Positions 44,140 through 52,882 of a stretch of 64,000 bases of DNA are shown piece after piece. The notes under the pieces are model-generated. The model did no database searches. It was not told where the DNA came from and was given only the letters and a program-made list of their open reading frames with translations. How positions within the stretch are numbered: position 1 is the first letter of the stretch; each line of letters opens with the position of its first letter. Both the position numbers and the translations under genes were made by a program. This DNA is from Deltaproteobacteria bacterium. GTDB lineage: Bacteria > Myxococcota_A > UBA9160 > UBA6930. Location of the stretch: the NCBI GenBank assembly GCA_029261795.1, contig JAJDAP010000072.1, positions 1 to 64,000 of the forward strand. Reading direction: 5' to 3'.

Positions 44140-44175
44140 GCGGGGTCGGGGCCTTCCCCGATCCCGCTTTTGTTT
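44140..44175 (+). terminator. Rho-independent terminator of cytochrome c gene
   Basis: GCGGGGTCGGGG pairs with CCCCGATCCCGC (12 bp, one G-U) around a CCTT loop, followed by TTTTGTTT. Located 36 nt after the stop. This is the clearest intrinsic terminator in the window. Confidence 0.88.
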
Positions 44176-44194
44176 GGACACTTTGTTTGGACAC
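44169..44194 (+). repeat. Tandem 13-bp repeat upstream of rpoH
   Basis: TTTGTTTGGACAC occurs twice without gap (44169-44181 and 44182-44194). It overlaps the terminator T-tract and ends 19 nt before the rpoH start, where promoter or regulator sites are expected. It is AT-rich against background. Confidence 0.7.
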
Positions 44195-44213
44195 CGCGCG
44201 CTAGCTTTCACCT

Positions 44214-45161
44214 GTGAGTCCCGAGCGACCCGACCCGGAAGAGACCGTGATCCCGGAAGTGATCGAAACGCTTCCGGCGGTCCGTAGCGGTGAGCGCGGC
44301 GTCGAGGCTCCGACGGCGCTCAACGCCTACATGTCGCAGTTGCGGCATCACGATCCGATCTCGCGCGAGGAAGAGCACGAACTCGCCGTGCGCTGGATCG
44401 AAAAGGGCGACCGCGAAGCGGGTCGCCAGCTGGTGCTCTCGAACCTGCGTCTGGTCGTGAAGATCGCGATGGAGTACAAGCGCGCCTGGACCAATACCCT
44501 CGACCTGATCCAGGAAGGCAACGTCGGCCTGCTCGAGGCCGTGCAGCGCTTCGACCCCTACCAGGGCACGCGGCTCTCCTCCTACGCCGCCTACTGGATC
44601 CGTGCCTACATCCTCAAGTACCTGATCGACAACATCCGACTGGTGAAGCTCGGCCAGGGGCGCGCGCAGCGGAAGCTCTTCTTCCGGCTCAACAAGGAGA
44701 AGCGCGAGCTCGAACGTCAGGGCTTCAGCCCCGAGCCCGCGCTGATTGCCGAGCGCCTCGACGTAGACGAATCCGACGTCATCGAGATGGAGACCCGCCT
44801 CGGCCAGAGCGACGTCAGCATGGACGCGCCCCTGGGAAACGAGGAGGGCAGCGCGACCTACGGCGACTTCATCGCCGCGCCGCAGCCGAGCGTAGAGCAA
44901 GCCGTCGGCGACGAAGACCTGCGCCAGACCTTCCTTCGTTATGTGTCAGATTTCCAGGAAACGCTGGAACCCCGGGAGCAGCGAATTCTCGAAGCCCGCG
45001 TGCTTGCCGAGGATCAACTGACACTCCGTGAGTTGGGCGAGGAGATGGACCTCACCCGCGAGCGCATCCGTCAACTCGAAAAGAAACTGATCAGCGATCT
45101 ACGCGAGTACCTGAGCGAGAAGGTGGTGGACTTCGAGTTCTACGCGCCGGGAAACGACTGA
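44214..45161 (+). CDS. rpoH: RNA polymerase sigma-32-type factor
   Basis: 315 residues. Region 2 includes LVLSNLRLVVKIAMEY, LDLIQEGNVGLLEAVQRFDP and the -10 recognition LSSYAAYWIRAYIL. The RpoH box reads QRKLFFRLNK, typical of heat-shock sigmas. Region 4 ends LTLRELGEEMDLTRERIRQLE. Start GTG 44214 has a weak ribosome site. A long acidic N terminus precedes region 1.2. Its promoter area contains the tandem 13-bp repeat. Confidence 0.9.
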   Translation: MSPERPDPEETVIPEVIETLPAVRSGERGVEAPTALNAYMSQLRHHDPISREEEHELAVRWIEKGDREAGRQLVLSNLRLVVKIAMEYKRAWTNTLDLIQEGNVGLLEAVQRFDPYQGTRLSSYAAYWIRAYILKYLIDNIRLVKLGQGRAQRKLFFRLNKEKRELERQGFSPEPALIAERLDVDESDVIEMETRLGQSDVSMDAPLGNEEGSATYGDFIAAPQPSVEQAVGDEDLRQTFLRYVSDFQETLEPREQRILEARVLAEDQLTLRELGEEMDLTRERIRQLEKKLISDLREYLSEKVVDFEFYAPGND

Positions 45162-45613
45162 GCCTCGATGCAGGCCGCGAGCCACGCGAAGCTCGCGCGC
45201 CGAAAGCGCAGATGGCTTCGCTCCCAGCGTCGCGTCGCTTCGAGACGTTGCGCGCGTGGCAGCCGCCAGAAACGACGCCGAACGGGACCCCACAGGAGCG
45301 GCTCGTAATCGAGGACACGCGTCGCGAACCAGAGCCCGCATGCCGCCTTCGGACCGGCATGGCGCAGCGCCTGCTCGATGACCGGGATTCGGTCGGAGTC
45401 GCCATGCTCCGGCCAGCGCGCGTCGATCACGTTGTAGAGCGTGCGCGCCGTGGCGAAGGACACGAGATCCGAAAAGCTGCGCCTGCCCGGTGACGCAGCG
45501 TCGCCGCGTGCGCCCGGCGCGGGCCCGGGGTCGCACCCGGAGCGAGCCTCGAGCGCGGTCTTCCGATTGTCCAACGGTTCCCTGCCCTCCCCGGCAGCGC
45601 TCGATTGGGTCAT
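45140..45613 (-). CDS. Hypothetical protein, GMC-oxidoreductase-neighbour helical domain-like
   Basis: 157 residues, the first 45 low-complexity. The conserved-looking part is helical: [39 protein letters not shown] and [20 protein letters not shown]. The pattern of an F-W-x-L-P stretch followed by an RRWERS helix resembles the small helical domain found with GMC oxidoreductases, but no such enzyme is adjacent. It converges on rpoH with a 22-nt overlap. The start is uncertain. Confidence 0.5.
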   Translation of the reverse strand: MTQSSAAGEGREPLDNRKTALEARSGCDPGPAPGARGDAASPGRRSFSDLVSFATARTLYNVIDARWPEHGDSDRIPVIEQALRHAGPKAACGLWFATRVLDYEPLLWGPVRRRFWRLPRAQRLEATRRWERSHLRFRRASFAWLAACIEAQSFPGA

Positions 45614-45626
45614 TCTAGCCGTCGTG

Positions 45627-45911
45627 ATGGGCGATCAACCGGAACTTGCCTGCATCCACGTGGTGGTCCACGGACGGGTCCAGGGCGTCGGCTTCCGAGC
45701 CTCGACCGAGGCCGAAGCCCGGCGCCTCGAGCTCGCCGGTTGGGTGCGGAATCGCGCGGACGGGGCTGTCGAAGCCCGCTTCGAAGGGCCCCCGGCTCGC
45801 GTGGCCGAGGCGGTCGATTGGTGCCACCGCGGCCCGTCGTGGGCGCGCGTCGAGCGCGTGGAGACGCGAGTGGCGCAGTCGGAAGCACGGTCGGGGTTCA
45901 CGATCCGATGA
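45627..45911 (+). CDS. acyP: Acylphosphatase
   Basis: 94 residues. Catalytic loop [13 protein letters not shown] and the Asn in [17 protein letters not shown] are both present. It hydrolyses acyl phosphates. ATG 45627 gives the standard length. It overlaps the next gene by ATGA. Confidence 0.92.
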   Translation: MGDQPELACIHVVVHGRVQGVGFRASTEAEARRLELAGWVRNRADGAVEARFEGPPARVAEAVDWCHRGPSWARVERVETRVAQSEARSGFTIR

Positions 45912-46387
45912 AGCTCGCTCCCTCGCTCGTATCGTTGTGCCTCGCGATGGTCCTCCTGCTGGCCTGCCCGAACGAGGGGGGCAGCGCGGCTGGCGCGGCC
46001 GAACTCGGCGTCCTGCCCCGGGCACAGATCCAGATCGGGATCCAGCGGATCGCGGTGGAAGTCGCGGAGACCTCGGCGCAAAAATCCCAGGGGCTCTCGG
46101 ATCGGCACACACTGCCCGAGGGACACGGCATGTGGTTCCCGTATCCGCGGCCTGCCAAGCTCGCCTTCTGGATGCGCAACATGCATTTCCCGCTCGACTT
46201 CGTCTGGGTACGCCGCGGCAGCATCGTGGCGCTGACCGAGAACGTTTCGCCGAAGGGCGGCGCGGGGACGCTGCTCCGCCCGAGGGAACCCGCCGACGCG
46301 GTCCTCGAGGTGCCGGCGGGCACCATCGCACGCTGGGGTTGGAAGGTGGGCCTGTCGGTGGAGGTGATTCCCGCCGAGCCGCACTAG
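45908..46387 (+). CDS. DUF192 domain protein, exported
   Basis: 159 residues. The N-terminus has a lipoprotein-like signal ([10 protein letters not shown], Cys near 20). The DUF192 core follows: [52 protein letters not shown] and VLEVPAGT. Family function is unknown; members are periplasmic and small. It is translationally coupled to acyP. Confidence 0.86.
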   Translation: MKLAPSLVSLCLAMVLLLACPNEGGSAAGAAELGVLPRAQIQIGIQRIAVEVAETSAQKSQGLSDRHTLPEGHGMWFPYPRPAKLAFWMRNMHFPLDFVWVRRGSIVALTENVSPKGGAGTLLRPREPADAVLEVPAGTIARWGWKVGLSVEVIPAEPH

Positions 46388-46442
46388 CGATCCCGCCTCG
46401 GCAGATTCAAGCCGAAGGCCGGACCTGCCGACCCAACGAGGC

Positions 46443-47132
46443 ATGGGTAGCGCCACCTCGATGTTGTTTGCACCGCCTCAGGCCCCGCTCCGGTTGGAAT
46501 CGGACAAGGAGGTCGTGATCGGCCGACACCCCGACTGCGCGATCCTGATCGGGTCGGCGAAGGCTTCTCGACGCCACGCGGTCGTTCGTTGTTCGGATGC
46601 AGGCGTATCGGTGGAAGACCTCGGCAGCACCAACGGCACCCGCGTGAACGGAGAACCGTTCGAGGGCAGCCGCCATCTGGCGTCCGGCGATCGAATCGAG
46701 GTCGGCGATGTCCAGATCACCTATTGCCTGGTCGAGACAGCGGCCGCCTCAGCACCCGTCGGCGGCGCCGGTGATCAGACCATGGTCGCCTTTCGTGACG
46801 AAACGCCAGCCACGACCCAGGCCCTGGAAGGCGATCTCGCTTTGATCCCGATCTTCGCGGTCCTGCAGATGCTCGAGATGGGCAGCCAGAGCGGACGCCT
46901 CGACGTCGAGAGCGCCGAGCAGAGTGGCGAGGTCTGGTTGGTCTCGGGTGCGCTGGTCCACGCCGCCTCGGAAAAAGAAGCCGGACTCGACGCGGCCCTC
47001 GCCATCGCCCAGGCCGTGACCGGACGCTTCGCCTTCGCGCCGGGAGAAGCCGCGCCCGAAGCCAGCTTCCACGCCTCGGTGACCGAGGTCCTGCTCGAAT
47101 CCTCACGCCTCCTCGACGAAGCCAGTGCCTAG
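46443..47132 (+). CDS. FHA domain-DUF4388 protein
   Basis: 229 residues. The FHA domain (about 15-95) has VVIGRHPDCAILI, ASRRHAVVRC and DLGSTNGTRVNGEP, which bind phosphothreonine. DUF4388 occupies about 120-225 (LEGDLALIPIFAVLQMLEMG). This fusion is typical of deltaproteobacterial signalling proteins. No kinase is adjacent. Confidence 0.88.
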   Translation: MGSATSMLFAPPQAPLRLESDKEVVIGRHPDCAILIGSAKASRRHAVVRCSDAGVSVEDLGSTNGTRVNGEPFEGSRHLASGDRIEVGDVQITYCLVETAAASAPVGGAGDQTMVAFRDETPATTQALEGDLALIPIFAVLQMLEMGSQSGRLDVESAEQSGEVWLVSGALVHAASEKEAGLDAALAIAQAVTGRFAFAPGEAAPEASFHASVTEVLLESSRLLDEASA

Positions 47133-47445
47133 CCTACGAAAGCTCTGCACAGGCGACCCTGCGCGACTTTCGGACAGATCCGAGCACTCCTGGGCGGATC
47201 GAACCATCTCTCGGGAGAGGATGTCGGTTCCTCTCGAGCGGAGTTGGGTCCCGGAAGGGCTGTTGAGGGGGTAGTTCGCGTAGATGTTAGGTAGCTCGGG
47301 TCAGGGTCGAACGCGCAAACGGGCGAGGGGCGAATCGAACGATGTCTCGAGGATGCGACGACTCCTAGGCTGAGCGAACCCCGCGCAATCCCCGGCCCGC
47401 CCCTTTCCGCTCACGCTCGTGGTGAAGTGTGCGCAGAGGTTCCCT
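47133..47445. other. 313-nt convergent intergenic region, nothing recognised
   Basis: Lies between the FHA gene and the oppositely oriented peptidase gene. A CTCTC-GG-GAGAG palindrome at about 47209-47220 is visible, but no T-run, tRNA or protein-like frame. No conserved RNA motif was spotted. Confidence 0.4.
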
Positions 47446-48774
47446 CTAGCGCTCCAGGTGGGATGCCGGCCCCGCAGCGGCGGCAGGTGGTTCGCCCGAC
47501 GCCGCGTCGGCCGGCGTGACGAACTCGCCGAGCACTTCGGCGCGCAGAGCCGCATCGAGCGAACGGGTCCCGTGGCCCAGGGAGAGACGAAGCGCTTCAT
47601 CGAGCGGCATCCCGGAACCGATCCGCTCGAGCAGCGCCGCACGCTCGGCGGCCTGGGTGTGGCGGTCGATCCAATCTGCCGCCGCCGTCGAGATCGTGTA
47701 CGCGAGACGTGCCTCGTCGTCGTCCAGGCCCGAGAAGCTCGGCGCAATGCGCTCGAGATCGATCCAGCGCCCCGTCTCGATCGCCATGCGGAGCTGGGAG
47801 CGTTCGGTCCGGGTCAGCGCCACGCGGCCCTGGGAGCGGCGTTCCAGCCACTCGGCCAGGCCTTCATTCAGCCAGTAGGGCTGATCGCCGCCGGTGCGCT
47901 CGCGAAAGATCGCGTGGCTGACCTCGTGAACCAGGAGCGTGCGCAGCTCTCCGGCCGGGTAGGCGCCGGAAACCACATGCACGCGCCCGTCGAAGAAACC
48001 CACGGTCTGGAAGCTGAAGCGATGGGCATGTGCCCGGGCATAACTGGCGCGGCCGTACAGAACCACGCCTAGCGAATCTGCCGACCCTCTCCCCAGTTCG
48101 CGATCGACCAGATTTCGGACGTCGCTCAGATAGCGAGCCACGGTCTGGCTGAAGACCGCGCCACCGGCATCGAGCAGTGCGCGATCCGCCTCGACCTCGA
48201 ACGACGCGTGCGGCAGCGCCACGAGTTCGAGCGCCTCTGCGTCGAGTTTGGAGAGCGCGCGCTCATCGTCGAGCTGGGCGAGGCGCCGATGCACCGTGTG
48301 CCGCCACGGCGCGAAGCGATCGCCGGCCAGCGCCAGGAACTCGCGCCAGTGGATCTCGGCTTCGTCCCAGTGCGCGCGGCGATCCTCGAGCAGCCCCAGA
48401 TAGAAGTGGGCTTCCGGGCGCATCGGATCGTCGAGCAGGACCTGGCGCAAGGCGGCCGCTGCGCGCAACGTCTCGCCCCGTTCGATGTCCGCGATGGCGG
48501 TCCGAAGAGCACGGACCTGACGGTCGACGGCACTGCTGGTCGCCGCCACGTCGGGCTCCAGGGGATCGCCCACCGAGCCGCCATCCCACAGCTCGTTGAG
48601 CCGGGGATCGCCCAGGATCATGACGCCGTTCGCGTCGGCGATCGTCTCGGGCGCGTCGGTGACATGGGTGCCACCGCCGGAATCCACCCAGACGTGCAGA
48701 TCAGCGGCAGACGCTGCCAGCGCGGCAGACGAGACGCAGATGATCGGCAAGCAAAGCAGTAGGATTCGGCGCAA
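47446..48774 (-). CDS. Secreted gluzincin-type metallopeptidase with TPR region
   Basis: 442 residues with signal peptide 1-23. A DUF4124-like strand (LHVWVDSGGGTHVTDAP) follows. TPR-like helices lie at about 100-165. The zinc site is HEVSHAIF, followed by YWLNEGLAEWLE, where the Glu is the third ligand (peptidase MA-like superfamily). The arrangement resembles periplasmic proteases that bind envelope components. Substrate unknown. Confidence 0.83.
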   Translation of the reverse strand: MRRILLLCLPIICVSSAALAASAADLHVWVDSGGGTHVTDAPETIADANGVMILGDPRLNELWDGGSVGDPLEPDVAATSSAVDRQVRALRTAIADIERGETLRAAAALRQVLLDDPMRPEAHFYLGLLEDRRAHWDEAEIHWREFLALAGDRFAPWRHTVHRRLAQLDDERALSKLDAEALELVALPHASFEVEADRALLDAGGAVFSQTVARYLSDVRNLVDRELGRGSADSLGVVLYGRASYARAHAHRFSFQTVGFFDGRVHVVSGAYPAGELRTLLVHEVSHAIFRERTGGDQPYWLNEGLAEWLERRSQGRVALTRTERSQLRMAIETGRWIDLERIAPSFSGLDDDEARLAYTISTAAADWIDRHTQAAERAALLERIGSGMPLDEALRLSLGHGTRSLDAALRAEVLGEFVTPADAASGEPPAAAAGPASHLER

Positions 48775-48807
48775 AGAACAGGACTCCCGACGTTGGGAGT
48801 GCCGTCT

Positions 48808-49362
48808 TCAGCCGTTCGGGTGACCTTTCCCGCTCTCACCGACCAGGTGGCCGAGCTCCGGCAGGATGAGTTTCTCGAGCGCGGTTCGGATCGCGCCTCG
48901 GGAACCCGGCAGGGCGAACAACGCCTGATCGCCGCGCAGTCCGGCAAGGGCGCGGGAGACCATCGCGGCGGGGCCGATCTCTTCGTAGGAGAGCATCCGG
49001 AACAACTCGCCGAAACCAGGTAGCTCACGATCGAGTAGCGGCCCGACGGCTTCCGGCGTCACATCGCGCGGTGCGATGCCGGTCCCGCCGGTAAGCAACA
49101 CCGCTCGGCACCCCTCCGCGTCGAAGCCGGCCTGCGTCGCGGCGCGAATCGCCTCGACGTCGTCGGCCACGAGCGCACGGAAGACGACGCGATGACCAGC
49201 ACCTTCGAGCAGATCGACGAGGAGCGCGCCACCACTGTCGTTCTCGAGCGTGCGCGTGTCGCTCACTGTGATCACGGCGCAGGCAATGTTGGCGGGAGCG
49301 GTCGCGTGATGCTGCGCGACACTGGCAGATTCGCCGGTCTCGGGTCGTGCGTCCCGCGCCAC
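48808..49362 (-). CDS. moaB: Molybdenum cofactor biosynthesis protein MoaB/MogA family
   Basis: 184 residues. Core signature ACAVITVSDTRTLENDSGG, then LLTGGTGIAPRDVTPEAV and LFALPGSRGAIRTALEKLI. It adenylates molybdopterin or acts in the preceding step. It follows the moaD-moaE fusion with no gap, so they form an operon. Confidence 0.92.
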   Translation of the reverse strand: MARDARPETGESASVAQHHATAPANIACAVITVSDTRTLENDSGGALLVDLLEGAGHRVVFRALVADDVEAIRAATQAGFDAEGCRAVLLTGGTGIAPRDVTPEAVGPLLDRELPGFGELFRMLSYEEIGPAAMVSRALAGLRGDQALFALPGSRGAIRTALEKLILPELGHLVGESGKGHPNG

Positions 49363-50025
49363 CTAGGGCGTGTCCTCGACCCAGTACTCGCCGTCGGTGG
49401 CGACTTCCTTCTTCCAGATCGGCACCCGCTCCTTGAGCGTGTCGATCGTGTAGCGGCAGGCGTCGAAGGCCTCGCCCCGATGGGGAGCCGCGGCGGCCAC
49501 GACCACGGCGAGGTCGCCGATCTCGAGGTGTCCCGTGCGGTGTGCCACCGCGACGCGGGTGCCAGGCCATTTCGCCGCGGCCTCGGCGCAGATCTCGGTC
49601 ATCTCCTGCTCGGCCATGCCCTCATAGGCCTCATACTCGAGATGCCGGATGTCGTGGCCACGCGAGGCGTTTCGAACCGCACCCACGAAGGTGACGATGC
49701 CACCTGCGTCCGGGCCGATCACGCGCTTCACCACGGCGCCGACGTCGAGGGCAACGTCCGAGAGCGTGCACAGGGCATCCTGGCCGCCGGCCACCGGCGG
49801 CAGGAAGGCGACCTCGTCGCCGTCGGCGAGCGACGGGTTCCCGCGCACGATCTCCATGTTGACGCTGATGCGCAGCTTGCCGGCCATCGCTTCGATCGGC
49901 GGATGATCCGCGGCCAACAGCGCCTGGAGATCCGCCAGGGACGCCCCCTCATCGAGGCTCACCGGGAGTTCCTTGGCCCCGGTGGCCTCGCGAATCGAAC
50001 CGAATAGACGAACCGTGATCTGCAT
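49363..50025 (-). CDS. moaX: Fused MoaD-MoaE molybdopterin synthase (MoaX-like)
   Basis: 220 residues. MoaD occupies 1-81 (ITVRLFGSIREATG ... VAFLPPVAGG). The Gly80-Gly81 that must be a free C-terminal thiocarboxylate is followed directly by QDALCT and a complete MoaE (about 85-220: FVGAVRNASRGHDIRHLEYEA, VAVAHRTGHLEIGDLAV, FDACRYTIDTLKERVPIWKK). In Mycobacterium tuberculosis MoaX is cleaved at Gly82, so similar processing is likely here. Confidence 0.9.
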   Translation of the reverse strand: MQITVRLFGSIREATGAKELPVSLDEGASLADLQALLAADHPPIEAMAGKLRISVNMEIVRGNPSLADGDEVAFLPPVAGGQDALCTLSDVALDVGAVVKRVIGPDAGGIVTFVGAVRNASRGHDIRHLEYEAYEGMAEQEMTEICAEAAAKWPGTRVAVAHRTGHLEIGDLAVVVAAAAPHRGEAFDACRYTIDTLKERVPIWKKEVATDGEYWVEDTP

Positions 50026-50110
50026 CGCGCAAGGAGACTAGCGCGCGCCCGGCAGCGCGGCGCCAGGCTCGGGGCTTCAAGCTGGCCTGCAGGAATGACG
50101 ATGAAGAAGA

Positions 50111-50380
50111 ATGCCGTCTCCCCTGGTTCGAGCCCTGCATCGCCGGGTCGAACTCGTGCTCGATCGATTGCGCCCCGCATTCTTGCGCGACGGCGGCAAT
50201 GTCGAGCTACTCGAGGTGACCGAGGACGGCACGGTCCGGATCGAGCTCCAGGGGGCCTGCGTCAGCTGCCCGGCCCAGTCGGCGACCTTGCAGCATGCGC
50301 TGGTGCCCGCCTTGCGCGCCGAGATCCCCGAGATCGAGGCCGTGGTTCCCGTGCTCCAGGAGACGGCGCCGGGCCGCTAG
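50111..50380 (+). CDS. NifU-like Fe-S scaffold domain protein
   Basis: 89 residues, a stand-alone NifU C-terminal domain. The strand-helix pattern is RPAFLRDGGNVELLEV, VRIELQGACVSCPAQSATLQ, ending EAVVPV. The CxxC (ACVSC) can hold an intermolecular 4Fe-4S cluster. It probably delivers clusters to target proteins. It stands alone upstream of the lysine-rich gene. Confidence 0.88.
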   Translation: MPSPLVRALHRRVELVLDRLRPAFLRDGGNVELLEVTEDGTVRIELQGACVSCPAQSATLQHALVPALRAEIPEIEAVVPVLQETAPGR

Positions 50381-50417
50381 ACTCCTCGGCGGACGGGCAT
50401 CCGCAGTTGGGAGCCGC

Positions 50418-51008
50418 ATGACCGCACGCCGCACCAAACCAGCGCCGCGAACCAAGAAGACTTCGAAGCGCGCCACCGCAAGCTCGGCCTCGACACGCAA
50501 GAAGGCGGTCAAGAAAGCGGCCAGCACCAGGGAGAAGGCGGTGCGCACCAAGAAAGCGGCAGCGAAGAAGACGCGGAAGAAGCCCGTTGCCAAGAAGCCG
50601 GCTGGCGCGACGCCGGCCCGGAAGCCGAAGCTGGGCAAGTCCGCCGCGAAGACGGCGAAGCCCAGGGCGGCCGGGGGCAAGGCGCGAGCCAGCGCGAAGG
50701 CCAGGCCTGCCCGCCCTCGAAAGTCGAATTCCCGAACGCTCCGCATCGCGGCCACGCGCTCGCGCGAGATCGGCGCGATCCGACACGCGTACAAGCACGC
50801 GTCGGCAGCGATCCTGGAACTCTCCGGCGAGCTTCGGGTCGGGGACTGGATCGCGGTACGGGGCGCCACGACCGACTTCACCCAGCAGGTCGAGAGCCTT
50901 CGGCTGGACGATCACGCGGTGGCGTCCGCGTCCGCCGGCGACACCGTCGGGATCGCGACCCTCGACGCCACGCGGGTGGGGGACCGCGTCGAGCGGCTCG
51001 ATCCATGA
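50418..51008 (+). CDS. Lysine/alanine-rich tail fused to EF-Tu domain-2-like barrel
   Basis: 196 residues. Residues 1-105 are a histone H1-like tail rich in K, A, R, P and S (RKKAVKKAAS, KKAAAKKTRKK). Residues about 115-196 match a translation-factor beta-barrel: ILELSGELRVGDWIAVRG, TTDFTQQVESLRLD and AGDTVGIATLDATRVGDRV. Stand-alone barrels of this type occur as small translation-factor-like proteins. The tail suggests nucleic-acid binding. Function unknown. Confidence 0.72.
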   Translation: MTARRTKPAPRTKKTSKRATASSASTRKKAVKKAASTREKAVRTKKAAAKKTRKKPVAKKPAGATPARKPKLGKSAAKTAKPRAAGGKARASAKARPARPRKSNSRTLRIAATRSREIGAIRHAYKHASAAILELSGELRVGDWIAVRGATTDFTQQVESLRLDDHAVASASAGDTVGIATLDATRVGDRVERLDP

Positions 51009-51024
51009 ACGAGCGTGGGTTCCG

Positions 51025-51339
51025 ATGAGCGAGCTGAAGCTCAAGAGCCTGCGTTGTCCGCGCTGTGGGGGTGCCGCGGATGCGCCGACCTGGCTCGATC
51101 AGGCGCTGCGACGAAACCTCGAGACGGGCAGCGTGGCGGTCGAATGCCCGCGCTGCCGGGTCGAACTCCACCTACGCGTCGAGCCCAACCGGGCCGCCGT
51201 CGGCAGCTTGTCGGAAAGCCGGCCGCGCATGTTCCGTCCGGAAGCGACCATCGAGCAGCCCGGCCTCGAGATCCGCCGGAAGCCCGACAGCATCTGTGTG
51301 CGCTGGCAGCGTCGTGAGTGGTGGTTCGAGCCGGGCTAG
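51025..51339 (+). CDS. Zinc-ribbon hypothetical protein
   Basis: 104 residues. Two CxxC knuckles (CPRCGG at 11-16 and CPRCRV at 41-46) form a probable zinc ribbon. The C-terminal half has no recognised domain and ends VRWQRREWWFEPG. It starts 16 nt after the preceding lysine-rich gene, so they may be cotranscribed. It converges on the bactofilin gene. Confidence 0.6.
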   Translation: MSELKLKSLRCPRCGGAADAPTWLDQALRRNLETGSVAVECPRCRVELHLRVEPNRAAVGSLSESRPRMFRPEATIEQPGLEIRRKPDSICVRWQRREWWFEPG

Positions 51340-51357
51340 AGGCGCGGGCTCCGACAC

Positions 51358-51864
51358 CTAGCCCTGCTTGGGGCCATCCGACTTGGGCTTGTTCAGCTCG
51401 TCGGTCTCGACGGCCTTCAGCGTCACCTTGGCAGCCTGGGCCTTTTCAGCCGGCGCCTTGGAACCGGAACGGGCCATCGTGATCGTGCCGTTCAGGACAG
51501 CACCGTCCTCGATGACGATGCTCGGCGAGTCCACGTTGCCCGAAACGGTACCCGTCTTGTGAATCACGACCTTGCGACCGGCCTTCACGTCACCGTTGAT
51601 CGCGCCGCTGACGATCACCGTCTGCGAGATGATGTTCGCCTCGATCTCGCCGGTCTCGCCCACCACGAGGGTGTTCTCGCTGGTGATCTCGCCCGCGAAG
51701 TGACCATCGATCCGCACCGTGTCCTTGAAGGACAGCTTTCCTTCGAAAGAGGAGCCTTGATCGATGAATGCCGTCAGGCCACCCGCGGCGCTGGCCGTGG
51801 GGGTGCTGGGCTCCATGCCCTCCTCGATCCCGAACTCGTCACTTCGTCCACGCCCAAATGCCAT
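51358..51864 (-). CDS. Bactofilin family cytoskeletal protein
   Basis: 168 residues. A short disordered N terminus (about 1-28) precedes the beta-helical core with repeated hydrophobic strands: SSFEGKLSFKDTVRIDGHFA, LVVGETGEIEANII, TVIVSGAINGDVKA and VIHKTGTVSGNVDS. The C-terminal 35 residues are Lys/Ala rich. It polymerises without nucleotide and shapes cells or envelope. Confidence 0.93.
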   Translation of the reverse strand: MAFGRGRSDEFGIEEGMEPSTPTASAAGGLTAFIDQGSSFEGKLSFKDTVRIDGHFAGEITSENTLVVGETGEIEANIISQTVIVSGAINGDVKAGRKVVIHKTGTVSGNVDSPSIVIEDGAVLNGTITMARSGSKAPAEKAQAAKVTLKAVETDELNKPKSDGPKQG

Positions 51865-51997
51865 CGGTTCTCCTCCTTGTCCGACCGTCCAGCCTGCGAA
51901 TCGGCGACCCTGGGAGAAACTTGAGGGGCGCCGTCACACCGACGGCGTTCGAGCGAGATTTCGCTTCGGAACCCGCGGTCCATTAGACTGCGCCGCC

Positions 51998-52882
51998 ATG
52001 AGCGACCTGAACGGCGATCCGCGCCAGGGCCTGCGAGAGAGCGTGGTGCAGGGACGCATCCACACGGCGTATCTGTTCTCGGGCGCCGGCGACGAGCCCC
52101 GCGATGCCGCGCTCGAGTTCGTGCGTGCCCTCGCCTGCTCCGCTGCCACCGGCAGCGCCTGCGAGGCCTGTGCGGCCTGTCGGCGCTCGGCCCCCGGCGA
52201 CCCTGTGGAGATCGACGGTTCCGGCAAGAGTGGCCCGCTGTTCCGCCATGTCGGCGACCACCCAGACCTCGTCTGGATCGAGCGCGGCAGCGGCGACACG
52301 CGGGTCCGGATCGGTCAGGTCCGCGCCCTCCAACAGGCCTTCCGATTGCGCAGCATGGAGGGAGGCCGTCGTGCCGCGGTAATTGCCGACGCCGAGTGGC
52401 TGAACCAGGAGGCCCAGAACGCGCTGTTGCGAATCCTCGAGGAACCGCCGGATCGCACCACCCTCGTGCTGGTCAGCGGGCAGCCCGCCGGCCTGCTCGC
52501 CACCGTGCGCTCGCGCTGTCAGCGTGTTCGCTTTGCACGGGGGCAGGAGACTTCGCCGCTGGCATCGGATGAAGCCCAGGAGATCGTGGCGCATCTGGAG
52601 AACCTCTCACGCATGAGTACGCCAGACCTGCTCGATTGGGCCGAAGAGTTCCGCGGGCCGCGTGCCATCGCCGCGGCCGCGGTGGCCGAATTGCTAGGCG
52701 TCGGGAGCGCCTGGTTGCACGAGACCACCTGCGGACTTGCCGCCGCCGGCGCGCCCGTCGACGGCCGACTCGCGGCCTGGACCACCCTGAAGAGCTGCCG
52801 AAAATCCCTGGTCCAACGCAACGCCAACCCGCAGATGGTTGCCGAACGGGCGCTGCTCGCCATTCAGGAGGCGCTCCAATGA
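51998..52882 (+). CDS. holB: DNA polymerase III delta' subunit
   Basis: 294 residues from ATG 51998. The zinc cluster is CSAATGSACEACAACRR near 50-65. AAA+ elements include VIADAEWLNQEAQNALLRIL with sensor-like EEPP and RSRCQRVRF. The Walker A motif is degenerate (HTAYLFSGAGDEPRDA), as usual for delta'. Clamp-loader component. It overlaps metG by ATGA. Confidence 0.88.
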   Translation: MSDLNGDPRQGLRESVVQGRIHTAYLFSGAGDEPRDAALEFVRALACSAATGSACEACAACRRSAPGDPVEIDGSGKSGPLFRHVGDHPDLVWIERGSGDTRVRIGQVRALQQAFRLRSMEGGRRAAVIADAEWLNQEAQNALLRILEEPPDRTTLVLVSGQPAGLLATVRSRCQRVRFARGQETSPLASDEAQEIVAHLENLSRMSTPDLLDWAEEFRGPRAIAAAAVAELLGVGSAWLHETTCGLAAAGAPVDGRLAAWTTLKSCRKSLVQRNANPQMVAERALLAIQEALQ

